Source: Ensifer sp. MPMI2T (lineage in GTDB: Bacteria > Pseudomonadota > Alphaproteobacteria > Rhizobiales > Rhizobiaceae). From it: a DNA stretch of 64,000 bases. Below, piece after piece: positions 33,889 to 42,961 of this stretch. Positions within the stretch are counted from its first letter, which is position 1, and each line of letters begins with the position of its first letter. A program made the position numbers and the translations under genes. The notes under the pieces were generated by a model. That model had not been told where the DNA came from. It saw nothing but the letters and a program-made list of their open reading frames with translations, and ran no database searches. Where the stretch lies: the NCBI RefSeq assembly GCF_004827385.1, contig NZ_SRXN01000008.1, positions 62,001 to 126,000 of the forward strand. The letters run 5' to 3'.

Positions 33889-35007
33889 TTAGACCGGAAA
33901 TCTCCGTTCGGAGTGTCTCGTGGCGAGATTGGTTCTGGGCGCGACGTTTTCGATTGCTTCCAAGAAGGTCGTGGCACGAGCCGCGGCGCTGTGCGCTTGT
34001 ACGACGCGCTGATGAGCGCAATTCGCATACGCTTGGCGCTGTTGTTCGGTGAGGCTCGTCAGCGCCGCGACGACATCGCCACTGTCCTGTGCAATGACGG
34101 CAGCCTCTCCCGGCGGAAAGAAGCTCTCGATTCCTTCCCACCAATCGCTGATCACGGGCGTGTGGCACGCGGCCGCTTCGAAGAGCCGGACGCTCGGGGA
34201 CCAACCGGCCGTGACCATGTCGGCGCGCGTTACGTTCAGGGTGAATCGCTGGCGGCTGTAGAATTCCGCGTGCTCGGAAGGGGGCAGATGCTCGATACGC
34301 ACCACGTTTTTCGGCCAGCGGATCTCCGCCGGATAGCTTGGTCCGGCAACGACAAAGCGCATCTCCGGCAATTGCCGCGCGGGCTCGAACAACAGGCGCT
34401 CGAGAGTGGGCTGTCTATCACGGCTGAAGGTGCCGAGGTAGCCAAGGTCCCATTCCCTTGGCGCGCCGGTATTGCGATAAAGGTCGAGATCGACGGCGCA
34501 GTAGAGTGCGACTGGGCATCTCGCGGCAAACTCGCCTCGCAGCCGATCGAGCGTACTGCCACCGGAAAAGGAAAAGTAGAGATCGAAGAGCGGAATCTGC
34601 CGACGGGCGAGATATTCCTCGTCGCCACCGGCGAGCTTGGCGAGCGTCACGGGCGTGTCGATGTCGTAGAAGCACAAGCGCTTGGGGGAGAGATCGACAA
34701 CGGTGTCGATGACTTCCACCCCTTCCGGCACATAAGACCCGATGACGACGGCATCAGCCCCGGCCAGCGTGCCAGCATGCCGCGCGAGCAGTTCGTCGAT
34801 GCTCCTATAGAGGACGAGGTCGCAAAAGTCCGGCGCGACCACGTCGCGATGGCAGGCGTACCACGGTACGTCCCGCTCCAAGAAGGTCACTTTGTGCCCG
34901 GCTCCGTGGACGCTGCGAAGCAATGCCCGATAGGTGGTCGCATGGCCGTTGCCCCAGGACGAGGACAGCGAGAGGCCGAGAACGACGATATCGAGCGGAC
35001 GGTTCAT
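33889..35007 (-). CDS. CgeB-like glycosyltransferase 1
   Basis: A 372-residue protein beginning LDIVVLGLSLSSSWGNGHAT and ending with the donor-binding segment VRLFEAAACHTPVISDWWEG (then IESFFPPGEA). This is the CgeB/Glyco_trans_1_2 type of GT-B fold. It is the first of three neighbouring paralogues. Start at ATG 35007 overlaps the next upstream gene's stop by 4 bp (ATGA), indicating coupled translation. Donor and acceptor cannot be predicted. The first gene product of the unit likely transfers a sugar onto a small acceptor. Confidence 0.82.
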   Translation of the reverse strand: MNRPLDIVVLGLSLSSSWGNGHATTYRALLRSVHGAGHKVTFLERDVPWYACHRDVVAPDFCDLVLYRSIDELLARHAGTLAGADAVVIGSYVPEGVEVIDTVVDLSPKRLCFYDIDTPVTLAKLAGGDEEYLARRQIPLFDLYFSFSGGSTLDRLRGEFAARCPVALYCAVDLDLYRNTGAPREWDLGYLGTFSRDRQPTLERLLFEPARQLPEMRFVVAGPSYPAEIRWPKNVVRIEHLPPSEHAEFYSRQRFTLNVTRADMVTAGWSPSVRLFEAAACHTPVISDWWEGIESFFPPGEAAVIAQDSGDVVAALTSLTEQQRQAYANCAHQRVVQAHSAAARATTFLEAIENVAPRTNLATRHSERRFPV

Positions 35008-36092
35008 TCGGCGGCCTCCATCTGGCGTGCCCGATTCCGCAAAACACGGTCCAGCTCCTCGGCGCGGTGCGCGTAGGTGTGCTCGGCGAGCACGCGACCA
35101 AGCGCCCGCTCTCCGATCTTTTTGGCGCCGGCGGGCGTAAGCTTGCGCATGAGTTCGGCGACGTCCTGTCCATCTCTGGCGACCAGCACTTCCTCTCCGG
35201 GTGTCAGGAAGAGTTCGATGCCTTCCCATGCGTCGGTGATTAGGCAGGCGCCCGCCCCGGCCGCCTCGAAGACGCGGGTCGCCGGCGAGAAGCCATTCTC
35301 CGCCATGCTTGCGCGCGAAATGTTCAGAACGGCAGTCGGGGTCGCGTTGAAGGCGTTGTGGTCGGCGGTTGGAACGTGACCTATGTAGCTGACATTCTCG
35401 GGCAAGGGCTTGTCATCCCAGCCGGCTCCGCCGAGCAGGAATCGCCGATCTCCGACCTCGCCAGCGGGATCGAGAAAGAAGGTTTCCACCCGGGTCTCCC
35501 GATCGGGCAAGCGGTTGCCGAGAAAGGCAAGATCAGCAGCAAAACGCGGATCCGCGGGTACGGGATGATGAGTGTCAGGGTCGACGGCGTTGTAGATGGG
35601 GACGCAGTCCCGGGCACCGATGGAGCGATAGGACTCGACCACAGGATTGCCGCCGCCATAGGTCAACACGAGATCCAGCGAAGGAAGCGCAAGCCGGAGA
35701 GGATGATCGGGCGCGGCCCTCAACTCCGCAAGCGTGGCGGGTGCATCGACATCCCAGAAAATCTTGAGCGCAGCCGGATTTGCCGCCCCCATAATCTCCG
35801 CGAGCAGCAGGTCGTCCTCGAAGCCGACACCGCTTGCCTTGACAACGATATCGGCATCGACGGCTTCCGCCGCGGCACGCTTCAATGCAGCGACCGTCCC
35901 CTGATAGACCACAACCCTGCACCAGTCCGGCACATCGATATCGCGGTTTTTCTGCCGGTCGTAGACGTCCGGCTCATAAAAGGTGATTTGATATCCACGC
36001 GCGGCAAGCGCCCGGAGCAACCCGCGATAATAGGTCGCTGCACCGTTCCAATAGGCCGAAAGAAGGCTCGATCCATAAAAGGCGATCCTCAT
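35004..36092 (-). CDS. CgeB-like glycosyltransferase 2
   Basis: A 362-residue GT-B protein beginning MRIAFYGSSLLSAYWNGAAT. The C-terminal donor site reads ATRVFEAAGAGACLITDAWE with GIELFLTPGEE, close to the first paralogue. The ATG at 36092 overlaps the upstream stop (ATGA), and its own stop overlaps the first paralogue's start. Tight coupling of three related glycosyltransferases suggests sequential transfers on one product. Confidence 0.82.
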   Translation of the reverse strand: MRIAFYGSSLLSAYWNGAATYYRGLLRALAARGYQITFYEPDVYDRQKNRDIDVPDWCRVVVYQGTVAALKRAAAEAVDADIVVKASGVGFEDDLLLAEIMGAANPAALKIFWDVDAPATLAELRAAPDHPLRLALPSLDLVLTYGGGNPVVESYRSIGARDCVPIYNAVDPDTHHPVPADPRFAADLAFLGNRLPDRETRVETFFLDPAGEVGDRRFLLGGAGWDDKPLPENVSYIGHVPTADHNAFNATPTAVLNISRASMAENGFSPATRVFEAAGAGACLITDAWEGIELFLTPGEEVLVARDGQDVAELMRKLTPAGAKKIGERALGRVLAEHTYAHRAEELDRVLRNRARQMEAAE

Positions 36093-37222
36093 ATCGCGAC
36101 CTCCCTTGAAGTGATGCGATCGTCCTCGACTTTTTTCGGCCGGTAGGAAGCAACGATGTCGAGAAGTTCGTCGACGCGATGGCCGCAGGTATGGCGTGCC
36201 CGGATGGTTGCCAAGCCAGAGGCAGCCAGTTCCTGTGCGAAGGCTGGTTCTGAGAGCACCTGGCGCAGCAGGCGCGTCATTTCCTTGCCGTTGCCGGCAA
36301 AAAGGAAATCGGTGCCGGGGCGGAAAAGACCTTCCGCATCGGTCCATGGCGCCGAGATCAGCGGAATGCCGCAGGCAAGCGCTTCGAAGACCCGGATGGT
36401 CGGTATGCCCGGCAAGGCTTCGACATAGGGCCGCCGAGGAATATGCACTGTCGCCCGATGCACGGCGAACGCCTGGGGAACGGCGGCGTTCGCAAGCCAG
36501 CCGCCATAATCTATTCGCGCCGCACGCAGCGCCTTGAGCGCAGTGTCGGGATATCTCACGCCCCGCACGGTTGCCATAAGCTTCAGTTGTCGCGCGGGCT
36601 CGATGAGGAAGGACGAGATCTCGGCGCTGCGCTCATCATCGCCCCAATTACCGATCCAGACGAGATCGCCTTTTTTTTCGGCGTGCGGAATCGGATGGAA
36701 CAGCGACGTGTCGGCAGCTTCATGCCAGGTGAAGACGTGTCTTCCCCAGCCCGCGCTGAGATAGCGTTCGCGAAGCGCCTCGCCGAAGGCCAGGACAAAG
36801 TCGTACCCGGAAAGGTCGAGCCGGGCGACAGCGCGTTTGGCGGTGACGGCACGATGATGCGTATCGTGAAAGGCGAGCGTGAAGCCGCCGCCTGCGTGAC
36901 GGATGCGGCCGAGCCGGGCGACTAGGTCGGGATCGGACCATTCATGTACGACGACCAGATCGGCCTCGCTGACCGCGGCCTCGTGGTCGAAATCGGCGCC
37001 GTAGATCTCGACGCGCAGATCGGGAAAGTGCTTGCGGAACGCCGCAATCGGCCCGACACCCTGATCCGCGATCAGGTTAAGGCGGCTCCAGGAATCGCGC
37101 GGTTCGAGCGCCAACGCCTCGTGACCCCGTTGCAGCAGTTCCCGCATGACGCCACGAAGGAAGTGGGCGTTGCCGTGGTTCCAATCGGAAACAAGTGAAT
37201 GGGTGTAGAAGAGAAATCGCAT
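36089..37222 (-). CDS. CgeB-like glycosyltransferase 3
   Basis: A 377-residue GT-B protein beginning MRFLFYTHSLVSDWNHGNAH, with the family segment TIRVFEALACGIPLISAPWT and DAEGLFRPG near the C-terminus. It shares the fold and donor-site pattern of the two previous genes but is more diverged. The start at 37222 follows the GT4 gene's stop by 3 bp. It is one of the four glycosyltransferases of the operon. Confidence 0.82.
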   Translation of the reverse strand: MRFLFYTHSLVSDWNHGNAHFLRGVMRELLQRGHEALALEPRDSWSRLNLIADQGVGPIAAFRKHFPDLRVEIYGADFDHEAAVSEADLVVVHEWSDPDLVARLGRIRHAGGGFTLAFHDTHHRAVTAKRAVARLDLSGYDFVLAFGEALRERYLSAGWGRHVFTWHEAADTSLFHPIPHAEKKGDLVWIGNWGDDERSAEISSFLIEPARQLKLMATVRGVRYPDTALKALRAARIDYGGWLANAAVPQAFAVHRATVHIPRRPYVEALPGIPTIRVFEALACGIPLISAPWTDAEGLFRPGTDFLFAGNGKEMTRLLRQVLSEPAFAQELAASGLATIRARHTCGHRVDELLDIVASYRPKKVEDDRITSREVAI

Positions 37223-37225
37223 CGG

Positions 37226-38377
37226 TCACTCCGCAGCCGTCAATCGAGGAGACCTGCGCATGGCTTGCCGGTAGGCGGCAAGCACCGCGTCGCGTTGGGC
37301 TTCGATGGTAAATTCGCTCGCCCGTAAGCGTGCACGCTGCCCGAGCCCAGCCCTAAATCCCGCATCCGCCGCCAAAGTATTGACGATATTCGCGAGGGCA
37401 ACCGGATCACCAGGATCGGCGAACACGGCGGCACCATCCCAAAGCTCACGATAGGTGCCGATGTCTGCAAGCACCAAGGCTGCGCCGGCGCATGCCGCCT
37501 CTAGTGCAACAAGCCCGAACGGTTCGTAGATCGACGGGGAGACGACGATCGCGGCTTTCGATATCAGCGCCAAGGCCCGATCGTGAGGGAGTTCCCCTTG
37601 ATAATTGGCGTGATGGATTGCCAAACGCTCGCGGTTTGGGCCGTCGCATGCCCCGGCCATCAGTACCGGCCAGCGGATATGCGCGGCCGCCTGGTCCAGC
37701 ACCGCGCCATTTTTGCCCTCGTCCCACCACCGGCCTGCGGCAAAAACAAAATTCTCCTTGGGCATGATCGGATACGAGTTTCGGCTGCCATTATGGACGA
37801 CCTTGAGATTGTCGATCCGGCCATAGCAGCGCACGAGCCCCGCGGCATGGCTGGAGCTCGGGGCCAGAACCACGTCGGCGCGGTCGAAGCCCAGCCGGTT
37901 CAGCCGCTTCTGCCAGAGCCACTCGCGCGGCAAGCCAGAAGCACGCACAGCTTCGAACCAGGTGGCAACGCACGAATGCGAGACCACGACGACTGGCATT
38001 TGCGCGGGGAAACCCGCTGCCTGCGACGGCAGATTCAGATGCAGCAGATCGACCGAATGCCTGAGCGAAAGTTCGGTCAGTAGTTCCGCCACCACATCGA
38101 GCTCACTTTCTTCGCCGGCCATCCAGTCGAGCGGCACAGCAAACCATTCGAGCATGCCGATACGCGCAGCCTCGCTCCCCTGATGCGCGGAAGGCTCTGG
38201 GCCGAAGCCGACAAAAAGCGTTTCCACGCCGGCAGCTCGAATGGCGTCGGCGAGGTCCATCGCATAACGCCATACACCGCCTACCGCGTCGACACTCATG
38301 ATGATCCGCCGCGGCAGCCGACCTCGGGTGCCGTCATGATCGAGAGCGCGAAGGGCGGAACCGGCGCGATCGCTCAT
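37226..38377 (-). CDS. family 4 glycosyltransferase
   Basis: A 383-residue GT4-type GT-B enzyme. The C-terminal domain shows the retaining-GT signature, with the E-x7-E motif in EPFGLVALEAACAGAALVLA, and the N-terminal domain begins RIIMSVDAVGGVWRYAMDLA. GT4 enzymes use nucleotide sugars and include sucrose-, inositol- and lipid-modifying transferases. I used the ATG at 38377, which overlaps the following epimerase's end (ATGA). Given the inositol synthase in this cluster, an inositol acceptor is possible but unproven. Confidence 0.88.
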   Translation of the reverse strand: MSDRAGSALRALDHDGTRGRLPRRIIMSVDAVGGVWRYAMDLADAIRAAGVETLFVGFGPEPSAHQGSEAARIGMLEWFAVPLDWMAGEESELDVVAELLTELSLRHSVDLLHLNLPSQAAGFPAQMPVVVVSHSCVATWFEAVRASGLPREWLWQKRLNRLGFDRADVVLAPSSSHAAGLVRCYGRIDNLKVVHNGSRNSYPIMPKENFVFAAGRWWDEGKNGAVLDQAAAHIRWPVLMAGACDGPNRERLAIHHANYQGELPHDRALALISKAAIVVSPSIYEPFGLVALEAACAGAALVLADIGTYRELWDGAAVFADPGDPVALANIVNTLAADAGFRAGLGQRARLRASEFTIEAQRDAVLAAYRQAMRRSPRLTAAE

Positions 38378-39495
38378 GCGGTGATCCTCTTTGTTTGATG
38401 GCGGGCCCTGTGAACCCCGCCCCAATCTTTCAGAAGCCAGTCGTGCAGATCGCGCAGTCCCGCGCGCCATGCCGTGCGAGCCCTCCAGCCGACCGCATCG
38501 GCAAGCGCGCGCGTATCGGCAACGAAGAACAGTTGGTCTCCCGCCCGCCAGTCGTGCTCCTCTGTCGAGAGTGGACGGCCCACTAGGAGTTCGATCTCGC
38601 CAAGGACCTGGGAGATGCTGACGGCATTCTCAGGCCCGCCGCCAAGATTGAAGGCGCGCCCGCTGAAACGATCGATTGATTTGAGAAGTGCTCGGTAGGC
38701 GGCGACTGCATCTCTGACATGGAGGATGTCACGGACCTGCTTTCCATCGCCATAGATCGATATCGTCTCGCCCGCGAGTGCGCGAATGAGGAAATGCGCG
38801 ACCCATCCCTGATCCTCAGTGCCGAACTGCCTTGGGCCGTAGATGCAACTCATCCGGAGCACGGCCGTCGGAAGTCCAAACGACCTTGCGTAGTCCAGCA
38901 CGTATTGGTCCGCCACACCTTTCGAGCAACCATAGGGAGTGCAAAAGTCGAGCGGTTGCGCCTCACTGACGCCATGGTTGCGCACCGCTTCGTCGGTGGG
39001 CAGGTGTTGTTCCCCGACCTCGTTCAGCCGCAGTTGCGCCAGCACGCCATATACCTTGTTGCTGCTGGCGAAAATGACAGGCGCCTGGCACCCGGCCATG
39101 CGTGCGGCTTCGAGCACATTGAGCGTGCCGCGCGCATTCGTCTCGAAATCGTCGATGGGCCGCTGGAGGCTGGTCGTCACGGCCGTCTGCGCCGCCAGAT
39201 GAAAGACAGCCTTGGCATCCTTGAGGACCGGCTCTATTGCTGTGAACTCGCGAATATCGGCGAGCACGGGATGGACGGCGCCGCGGTGATTGTCCACCAA
39301 CCATTCGAGGTTTCGCTCGACGCCGGCGCGACTGAGATTGTCGAGAACTATCACTTCCTCGCCGTCCCGGAGGAAACTGTCAGCGAGATTGCAGCCGACA
39401 AAACCGGCGCCGCCCACCACGACGATTACTGCCGTTTTCTTGGAAAGGGCAGGTGCGGCCAAGCGAGCACGCCTGCTCTGAGAACCGACGCTCAT
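38374..39495 (-). CDS. NAD-dependent epimerase/dehydratase (CDP-paratose 2-epimerase-like)
   Basis: A 373-residue SDR-extended protein with NAD motif VVVGGAGFVGCNLADSFLRD, catalytic SSNKVYG, YxxxK in TPYGCSKGVADQYVLDYARS, and RMSCIYGPRQFGTEDQGWVA. The last segment is typical of CDP-paratose 2-epimerase/RfbE-like enzymes rather than GalE. The ATG at 39495 has a 4-bp overlap with the next upstream gene. It would interconvert a nucleotide-linked sugar for the glycosyltransferases beside it. Confidence 0.87.
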   Translation of the reverse strand: MSVGSQSRRARLAAPALSKKTAVIVVVGGAGFVGCNLADSFLRDGEEVIVLDNLSRAGVERNLEWLVDNHRGAVHPVLADIREFTAIEPVLKDAKAVFHLAAQTAVTTSLQRPIDDFETNARGTLNVLEAARMAGCQAPVIFASSNKVYGVLAQLRLNEVGEQHLPTDEAVRNHGVSEAQPLDFCTPYGCSKGVADQYVLDYARSFGLPTAVLRMSCIYGPRQFGTEDQGWVAHFLIRALAGETISIYGDGKQVRDILHVRDAVAAYRALLKSIDRFSGRAFNLGGGPENAVSISQVLGEIELLVGRPLSTEEHDWRAGDQLFFVADTRALADAVGWRARTAWRAGLRDLHDWLLKDWGGVHRARHQTKRITA

Positions 39496-40598
39496 AGCAC
39501 CAACCCCCTGGCTTCCAGGTGCCGCTTCATCTCGGGGCCGCGGTCGATCGCGCCGACACTAGCGACCCATTGCGCGAAATCGGGGAGCGAATTTTCGAGT
39601 TGATGCGCGGGTTCGAAAGCGAGCAGATCCCGTGCCGCGGTAATGTCGGCGAAACAATTGCGGATATCGCCCGAGCGAGCCTTGTTCATGATCTCCGGCT
39701 TAAGCTCGGGTACTCCCATCGCGTCAGCGAGCAGCAAAGCGACATCGGCGATGGCATAGGCCTGACCGCTGCCGACATTGATGACGTGGCCGGCGGCAGG
39801 CGGCTGTTCGAGCGCTAACCGAAAGGCTCTCGCTACATCGCGGACGTGAACGAAATCCCGCCTTTGTCTGCCATCTTCGAACACCATCGGCGACTGTCCG
39901 TTGGCAAGCCGCGAGGCGAAGTTGGCAAGCACGCCGGTATAGGGGTTGGAAAGCGCCTGACCGGCGCCGTACACGTTGAACAGGCGAAGCGCCACTGCCT
40001 CCACGCCATAAGCCTCCCCGAAAATCAGCACCTGGCGTTCCTGCGCAAACTTCGTGAGCGCGTAGATGGACGCGAGATCGACCGGCTTCTGCTCATCCGT
40101 CGGAACCGGCCTGAGACGCTCCCCGTCGGGTCCGGTCGGATCCCATGAACCTGTCCTGATAGCGGCAGGAAACCGTCTGGCTCGAGCACAGCGCTCACCT
40201 GTCATCGTCTCGTAGAGTCCTTCGCCATAGACGCTCATCGACGAAGCGACGACGATACGTCGGATCGGCATGCCGATGATCGCCTCCAGCAGGACGGCCG
40301 TTCCGAAGTCGTTGACGCCCACGTAGCGGGCGATTTCATACATCGACTGACCGACCCCGACCTCAGCTGCAAGATGGACAACGCAGTCGACGTCCGTGAG
40401 CGCGCTTCTTACCGCGTCGGCATCGCGAACGTCCGCCCGTCGTAAGTCCACGTCCGGTGGCAACGTGACCTGTGCATCCGCGTGAACCTGCTCATTGAGC
40501 ACGTCTAACACGCGCACGCTGTAGTTCCTTGAGAGGAGTTCCTCGACCACATGCCGGCCTATGAAGCCGCATCCGCCGGTAACAAGAATCTTTGTCAT
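39492..40598 (-). CDS. NAD-dependent sugar epimerase/dehydratase
   Basis: A 368-residue SDR-extended protein with NAD motif ILVTGGCGFIGRHVVEELLS and the Tyr-x3-Lys site within IYALTKFAQERQVLIFGEAY. The closest types are GalE/UDP-glucose 4-epimerase-like and dTDP-glucose 4,6-dehydratase-like enzymes. It is the first gene of the eight-gene operon; its ATG at 40598 is preceded by a 143-bp leader with two stress-type promoter candidates. The substrate sugar is not determined. Confidence 0.87.
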   Translation of the reverse strand: MTKILVTGGCGFIGRHVVEELLSRNYSVRVLDVLNEQVHADAQVTLPPDVDLRRADVRDADAVRSALTDVDCVVHLAAEVGVGQSMYEIARYVGVNDFGTAVLLEAIIGMPIRRIVVASSMSVYGEGLYETMTGERCARARRFPAAIRTGSWDPTGPDGERLRPVPTDEQKPVDLASIYALTKFAQERQVLIFGEAYGVEAVALRLFNVYGAGQALSNPYTGVLANFASRLANGQSPMVFEDGRQRRDFVHVRDVARAFRLALEQPPAAGHVINVGSGQAYAIADVALLLADAMGVPELKPEIMNKARSGDIRNCFADITAARDLLAFEPAHQLENSLPDFAQWVASVGAIDRGPEMKRHLEARGLVL

Positions 40599-40641
40599 GA
40601 CGTACCTGACGACGTTCAATGGGAGATAGTGACAAAGCTCC

Positions 40642-40666
40642 AACAAGCCTCGGTAGCAAAAGTTCC
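40642..40666 (-). promoter_or_regulatory. candidate EcfG/RpoE2-type promoter (proximal)
   Basis: GGAAC (40666-40662), 16 bp and TGTT (40645-40642) on the minus strand, 43 bp before the first epimerase gene of the glycan operon. Confidence 0.5.
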
Positions 40667-40740
40667 TTCATCCATGACTTCATCTTCTTTGATGTTCTTC
40701 ATGAACGCTTGCAGCGGGACGTTGTCCGTCCCGAGCTACA

Positions 40741-40765
40741 AACCTTTCACTTGCGTGAGTGTTCC
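40741..40765 (-). promoter_or_regulatory. candidate EcfG/RpoE2-type promoter (distal)
   Basis: GGAAC (40765-40761), 16 bp and GGTT (40744-40741) on the minus strand, 142 bp before the same epimerase gene. Confidence 0.5.
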
Positions 40766-40776
40766 ACGCGAACCCA

Positions 40777-40801
40777 GGAACAAAAGCTGCAACACCAAGT
40801 T
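40777..40801 (+). promoter_or_regulatory. candidate EcfG/RpoE2-type promoter, divergent
   Basis: GGAAC (40777-40781), 16 bp and AGTT (40798-40801) on the plus strand, 119 bp before the MDR dehydrogenase. With 40741-40765 it forms a back-to-back divergent promoter pair. Confidence 0.5.
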
Positions 40802-40920
40802 AAGGGCGCGAAGGCTGCCGAACTGAGACAGGGCTTTCTGCCGGGGCTGTGGCGGGGTCCGCGGGACCTGAGATGCAATGCTCGGCGGCCGGGTAGGCCT
40901 TCATCGCGGGAGGGAACAGG

Positions 40921-41913
40921 ATGAGCATCAGCGTATCCGGGCAGACGGACACGATGTCCGCCGCAACAATTACGGCACCCGGCGAGGTGCGGATCGAAAC
41001 TCTTCCGCTACCACGGCCGGGCCGCGGCGAGGTCCGCATCCGCCTTGAAGGTTGCGGTGTTTGCGCCTCCAACCTCATTCCCTGGGCGGGGCCGGAATGG
41101 ATGCGCTTTCCGACAGAACCGGGCGGACTGGGCCATGAGGGTTGGGGAATCATCGATGCGACCGGCGAGGACGTGCAGGGTTTCGAGCCGGGCGACCGGG
41201 TCGCCGCACTTTCCTATCATGCATATGCCACCCACGACGTTGCCGACCAGACCGCGATCGCACCCCTACCTGCGGCGCTTGCAGATCAGCCCTTTCCCGG
41301 CGAACCGCTCGGCTGCGCCTTCAACATTTTCCGGCGCAGCGCGATCAAGCCGGGGGAGACAGTGGCGATCGTAGGCGTCGGCTTTCTCGGAATTCTTCTG
41401 ACCGAACTCGCGAGCGCCGCCGGCGCACGGGTTCTCGCCATCTCGCGCAGGCCGTCATCACTTGCTTCGGCAGAGCGCGCCGGCGCGAACCACACGATTG
41501 CAATGGACGATCATCGGCGGATTGTCGACGAGGTAAAGGAATTGACCTCGGGGGACTACTGCGATTGCGTTATCGAAGCCGTCGGCAAGCAATGGCCCCT
41601 CGATCTTGCGGCCGAACTCACCAAAGAGCGTGGGCGGCTGGTCATCGCGGGCTATCACCAGGACGGTCCGCGGCAGATCAACATGCAGCTCTGGAACTGG
41701 CGTGGCCTCGACGTGATCAATGCACATGAGCGCGACCCCTCCGTGTACATGCGCGGCATCCATGAGGCGATCGCGGCCACAGCCGCGGGGCGCATATCCC
41801 CCACGCAGCTCTTTACGCACAGATTCCCGCTCGACCGGCTCGGCATGGCGCTGGACATGGCCCGTGATCGGCCGGAAGGCTTCATCAAGGCGCTGGTGAT
41901 TTTCGATGGGTAG
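40921..41913 (+). CDS. medium-chain (MDR) alcohol/sugar dehydrogenase
   Basis: A 330-residue protein of the medium-chain dehydrogenase fold. The GroES-like N-half contains CGVCASNLIPWAGPEWM and GLGHEGWGII; the Rossmann motif is AIVGVGFLGILLTELASA. The GHE-type catalytic zinc segment is present, but the four-Cys structural zinc loop is missing. It is followed by an overlapping Gfo/Idh/MocA gene, a pairing seen in cyclitol and sugar pathways. It may oxidise an inositol or sugar alcohol, by context. Confidence 0.83.
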   Translation: MSISVSGQTDTMSAATITAPGEVRIETLPLPRPGRGEVRIRLEGCGVCASNLIPWAGPEWMRFPTEPGGLGHEGWGIIDATGEDVQGFEPGDRVAALSYHAYATHDVADQTAIAPLPAALADQPFPGEPLGCAFNIFRRSAIKPGETVAIVGVGFLGILLTELASAAGARVLAISRRPSSLASAERAGANHTIAMDDHRRIVDEVKELTSGDYCDCVIEAVGKQWPLDLAAELTKERGRLVIAGYHQDGPRQINMQLWNWRGLDVINAHERDPSVYMRGIHEAIAATAAGRISPTQLFTHRFPLDRLGMALDMARDRPEGFIKALVIFDG

Positions 41914-42931
41914 CGTCACGCCGCTTTCGGCGAGCTCAGAACGCGCCGGCCGCCCCCGGGTCGGCTTCCTCGGCGTCGGCTGGATCGGTCGCGACCGCAT
42001 GCGCGCGATCGTCGAATCTAGGACCGTCGAGCCTGCCGCAATCGTCGATCCTTCACCCGAAATGGCAGCGGCCGCAAGCGAACTGGCGCCTGAAGCAGCG
42101 GTTGTCAGCTCCCTTGATGCGTTGCTCGACGAGCGACTGGACGGAATCGTCATTGCCACGCCGAGCGCACTCCACGCCGCACAATCAATCATGGCGCTCG
42201 ATCGAGGAATAGCTGTCTTCTGCCAGAAGCCACTCGGTCGCTCGCGTAACGAAGCAGCAGCGGTGATCGAGGCGGCAAGGCGCGCCGATAGACTGCTCGC
42301 GGTCGACCTGTCCTATCGCTACACGAGCGCCATGCAGAAGATCCGCAATCTGATTGTGTCCGGCGAGCTCGGAACGGTATTTGCGGTCGATCTTACCTTT
42401 CACAACGCCTTTGGCCCCGGCAAGCCTTGGTTTTACGACAAAGCGCTCTCCGGCGGAGGCTGTGTCATCGATCTTGGGGTCCACCTCATCGATCTTCTTC
42501 TCTGGACACTGGATTTTCCGGACGTCGTTCGCGTCGAAAGCAGCCTGTTTTCCAATGGGGCCCCTATTCGCCGTGACAGCGATAAAGTTGAGGACTATGC
42601 CGTAGCGACGATCGAATTATCATCCGGCGTCATCGGCCGGGTCGCATGCTCCTGGCGCCTGCACGCAGGATGGGAGGCCATAATTGCAGCGGACTTCTAC
42701 GGCACCGAAGGCGGAGCAAGTCTCAGGAACGTGAACGGATCGTTTCTCGACTTCACCGCCGAGAGGCATCGCGGCACCGAGCGCGAGCTACTGGTGTCGC
42801 CTCCGGACCGCTGGGGCGGGCGCGCAGCGGCAGCCTGGGCACAGCGCCTTGCCGCCACCGAGGGCTTTGACCGCGAAAACGAAAATTTGATCACGGTCGC
42901 TGACGTGCTCGACAGAATCTACGGCCGATAG
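41906..42931 (+). CDS. Gfo/Idh/MocA family oxidoreductase
   Basis: A 341-residue NAD(P)-dependent dehydrogenase. The N-terminus reads VGFLGVGWIGRDRMRAIVES, with CQKPLGRSRNEAAAVIEAAR (the EKP-type segment with Gln instead of Glu) and GGGCVIDLGVHLIDLLLWTL in the substrate domain. The gene overlaps the MDR gene by 8 bp, so the two are co-expressed. Family members act on inositol, scyllo-inosose or nucleotide sugars. In this cluster, an inositol or hexuronate derivative is the most likely target. Confidence 0.88.
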   Translation: MGSVTPLSASSERAGRPRVGFLGVGWIGRDRMRAIVESRTVEPAAIVDPSPEMAAAASELAPEAAVVSSLDALLDERLDGIVIATPSALHAAQSIMALDRGIAVFCQKPLGRSRNEAAAVIEAARRADRLLAVDLSYRYTSAMQKIRNLIVSGELGTVFAVDLTFHNAFGPGKPWFYDKALSGGGCVIDLGVHLIDLLLWTLDFPDVVRVESSLFSNGAPIRRDSDKVEDYAVATIELSSGVIGRVACSWRLHAGWEAIIAADFYGTEGGASLRNVNGSFLDFTAERHRGTERELLVSPPDRWGGRAAAAWAQRLAATEGFDRENENLITVADVLDRIYGR

Positions 42932-42961
42932 GTCATTTGCCGCCCCAATCGCGCAAGACGA

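Noticed and set aside
33869..34204. Long N-terminal extension of the UDP-glucuronate decarboxylase frame
   Set aside because: The extension is Arg-rich and lies over the neighbouring glycosyltransferase; the normal NAD motif starts just after the ATG at 33868 with a ribosome site.
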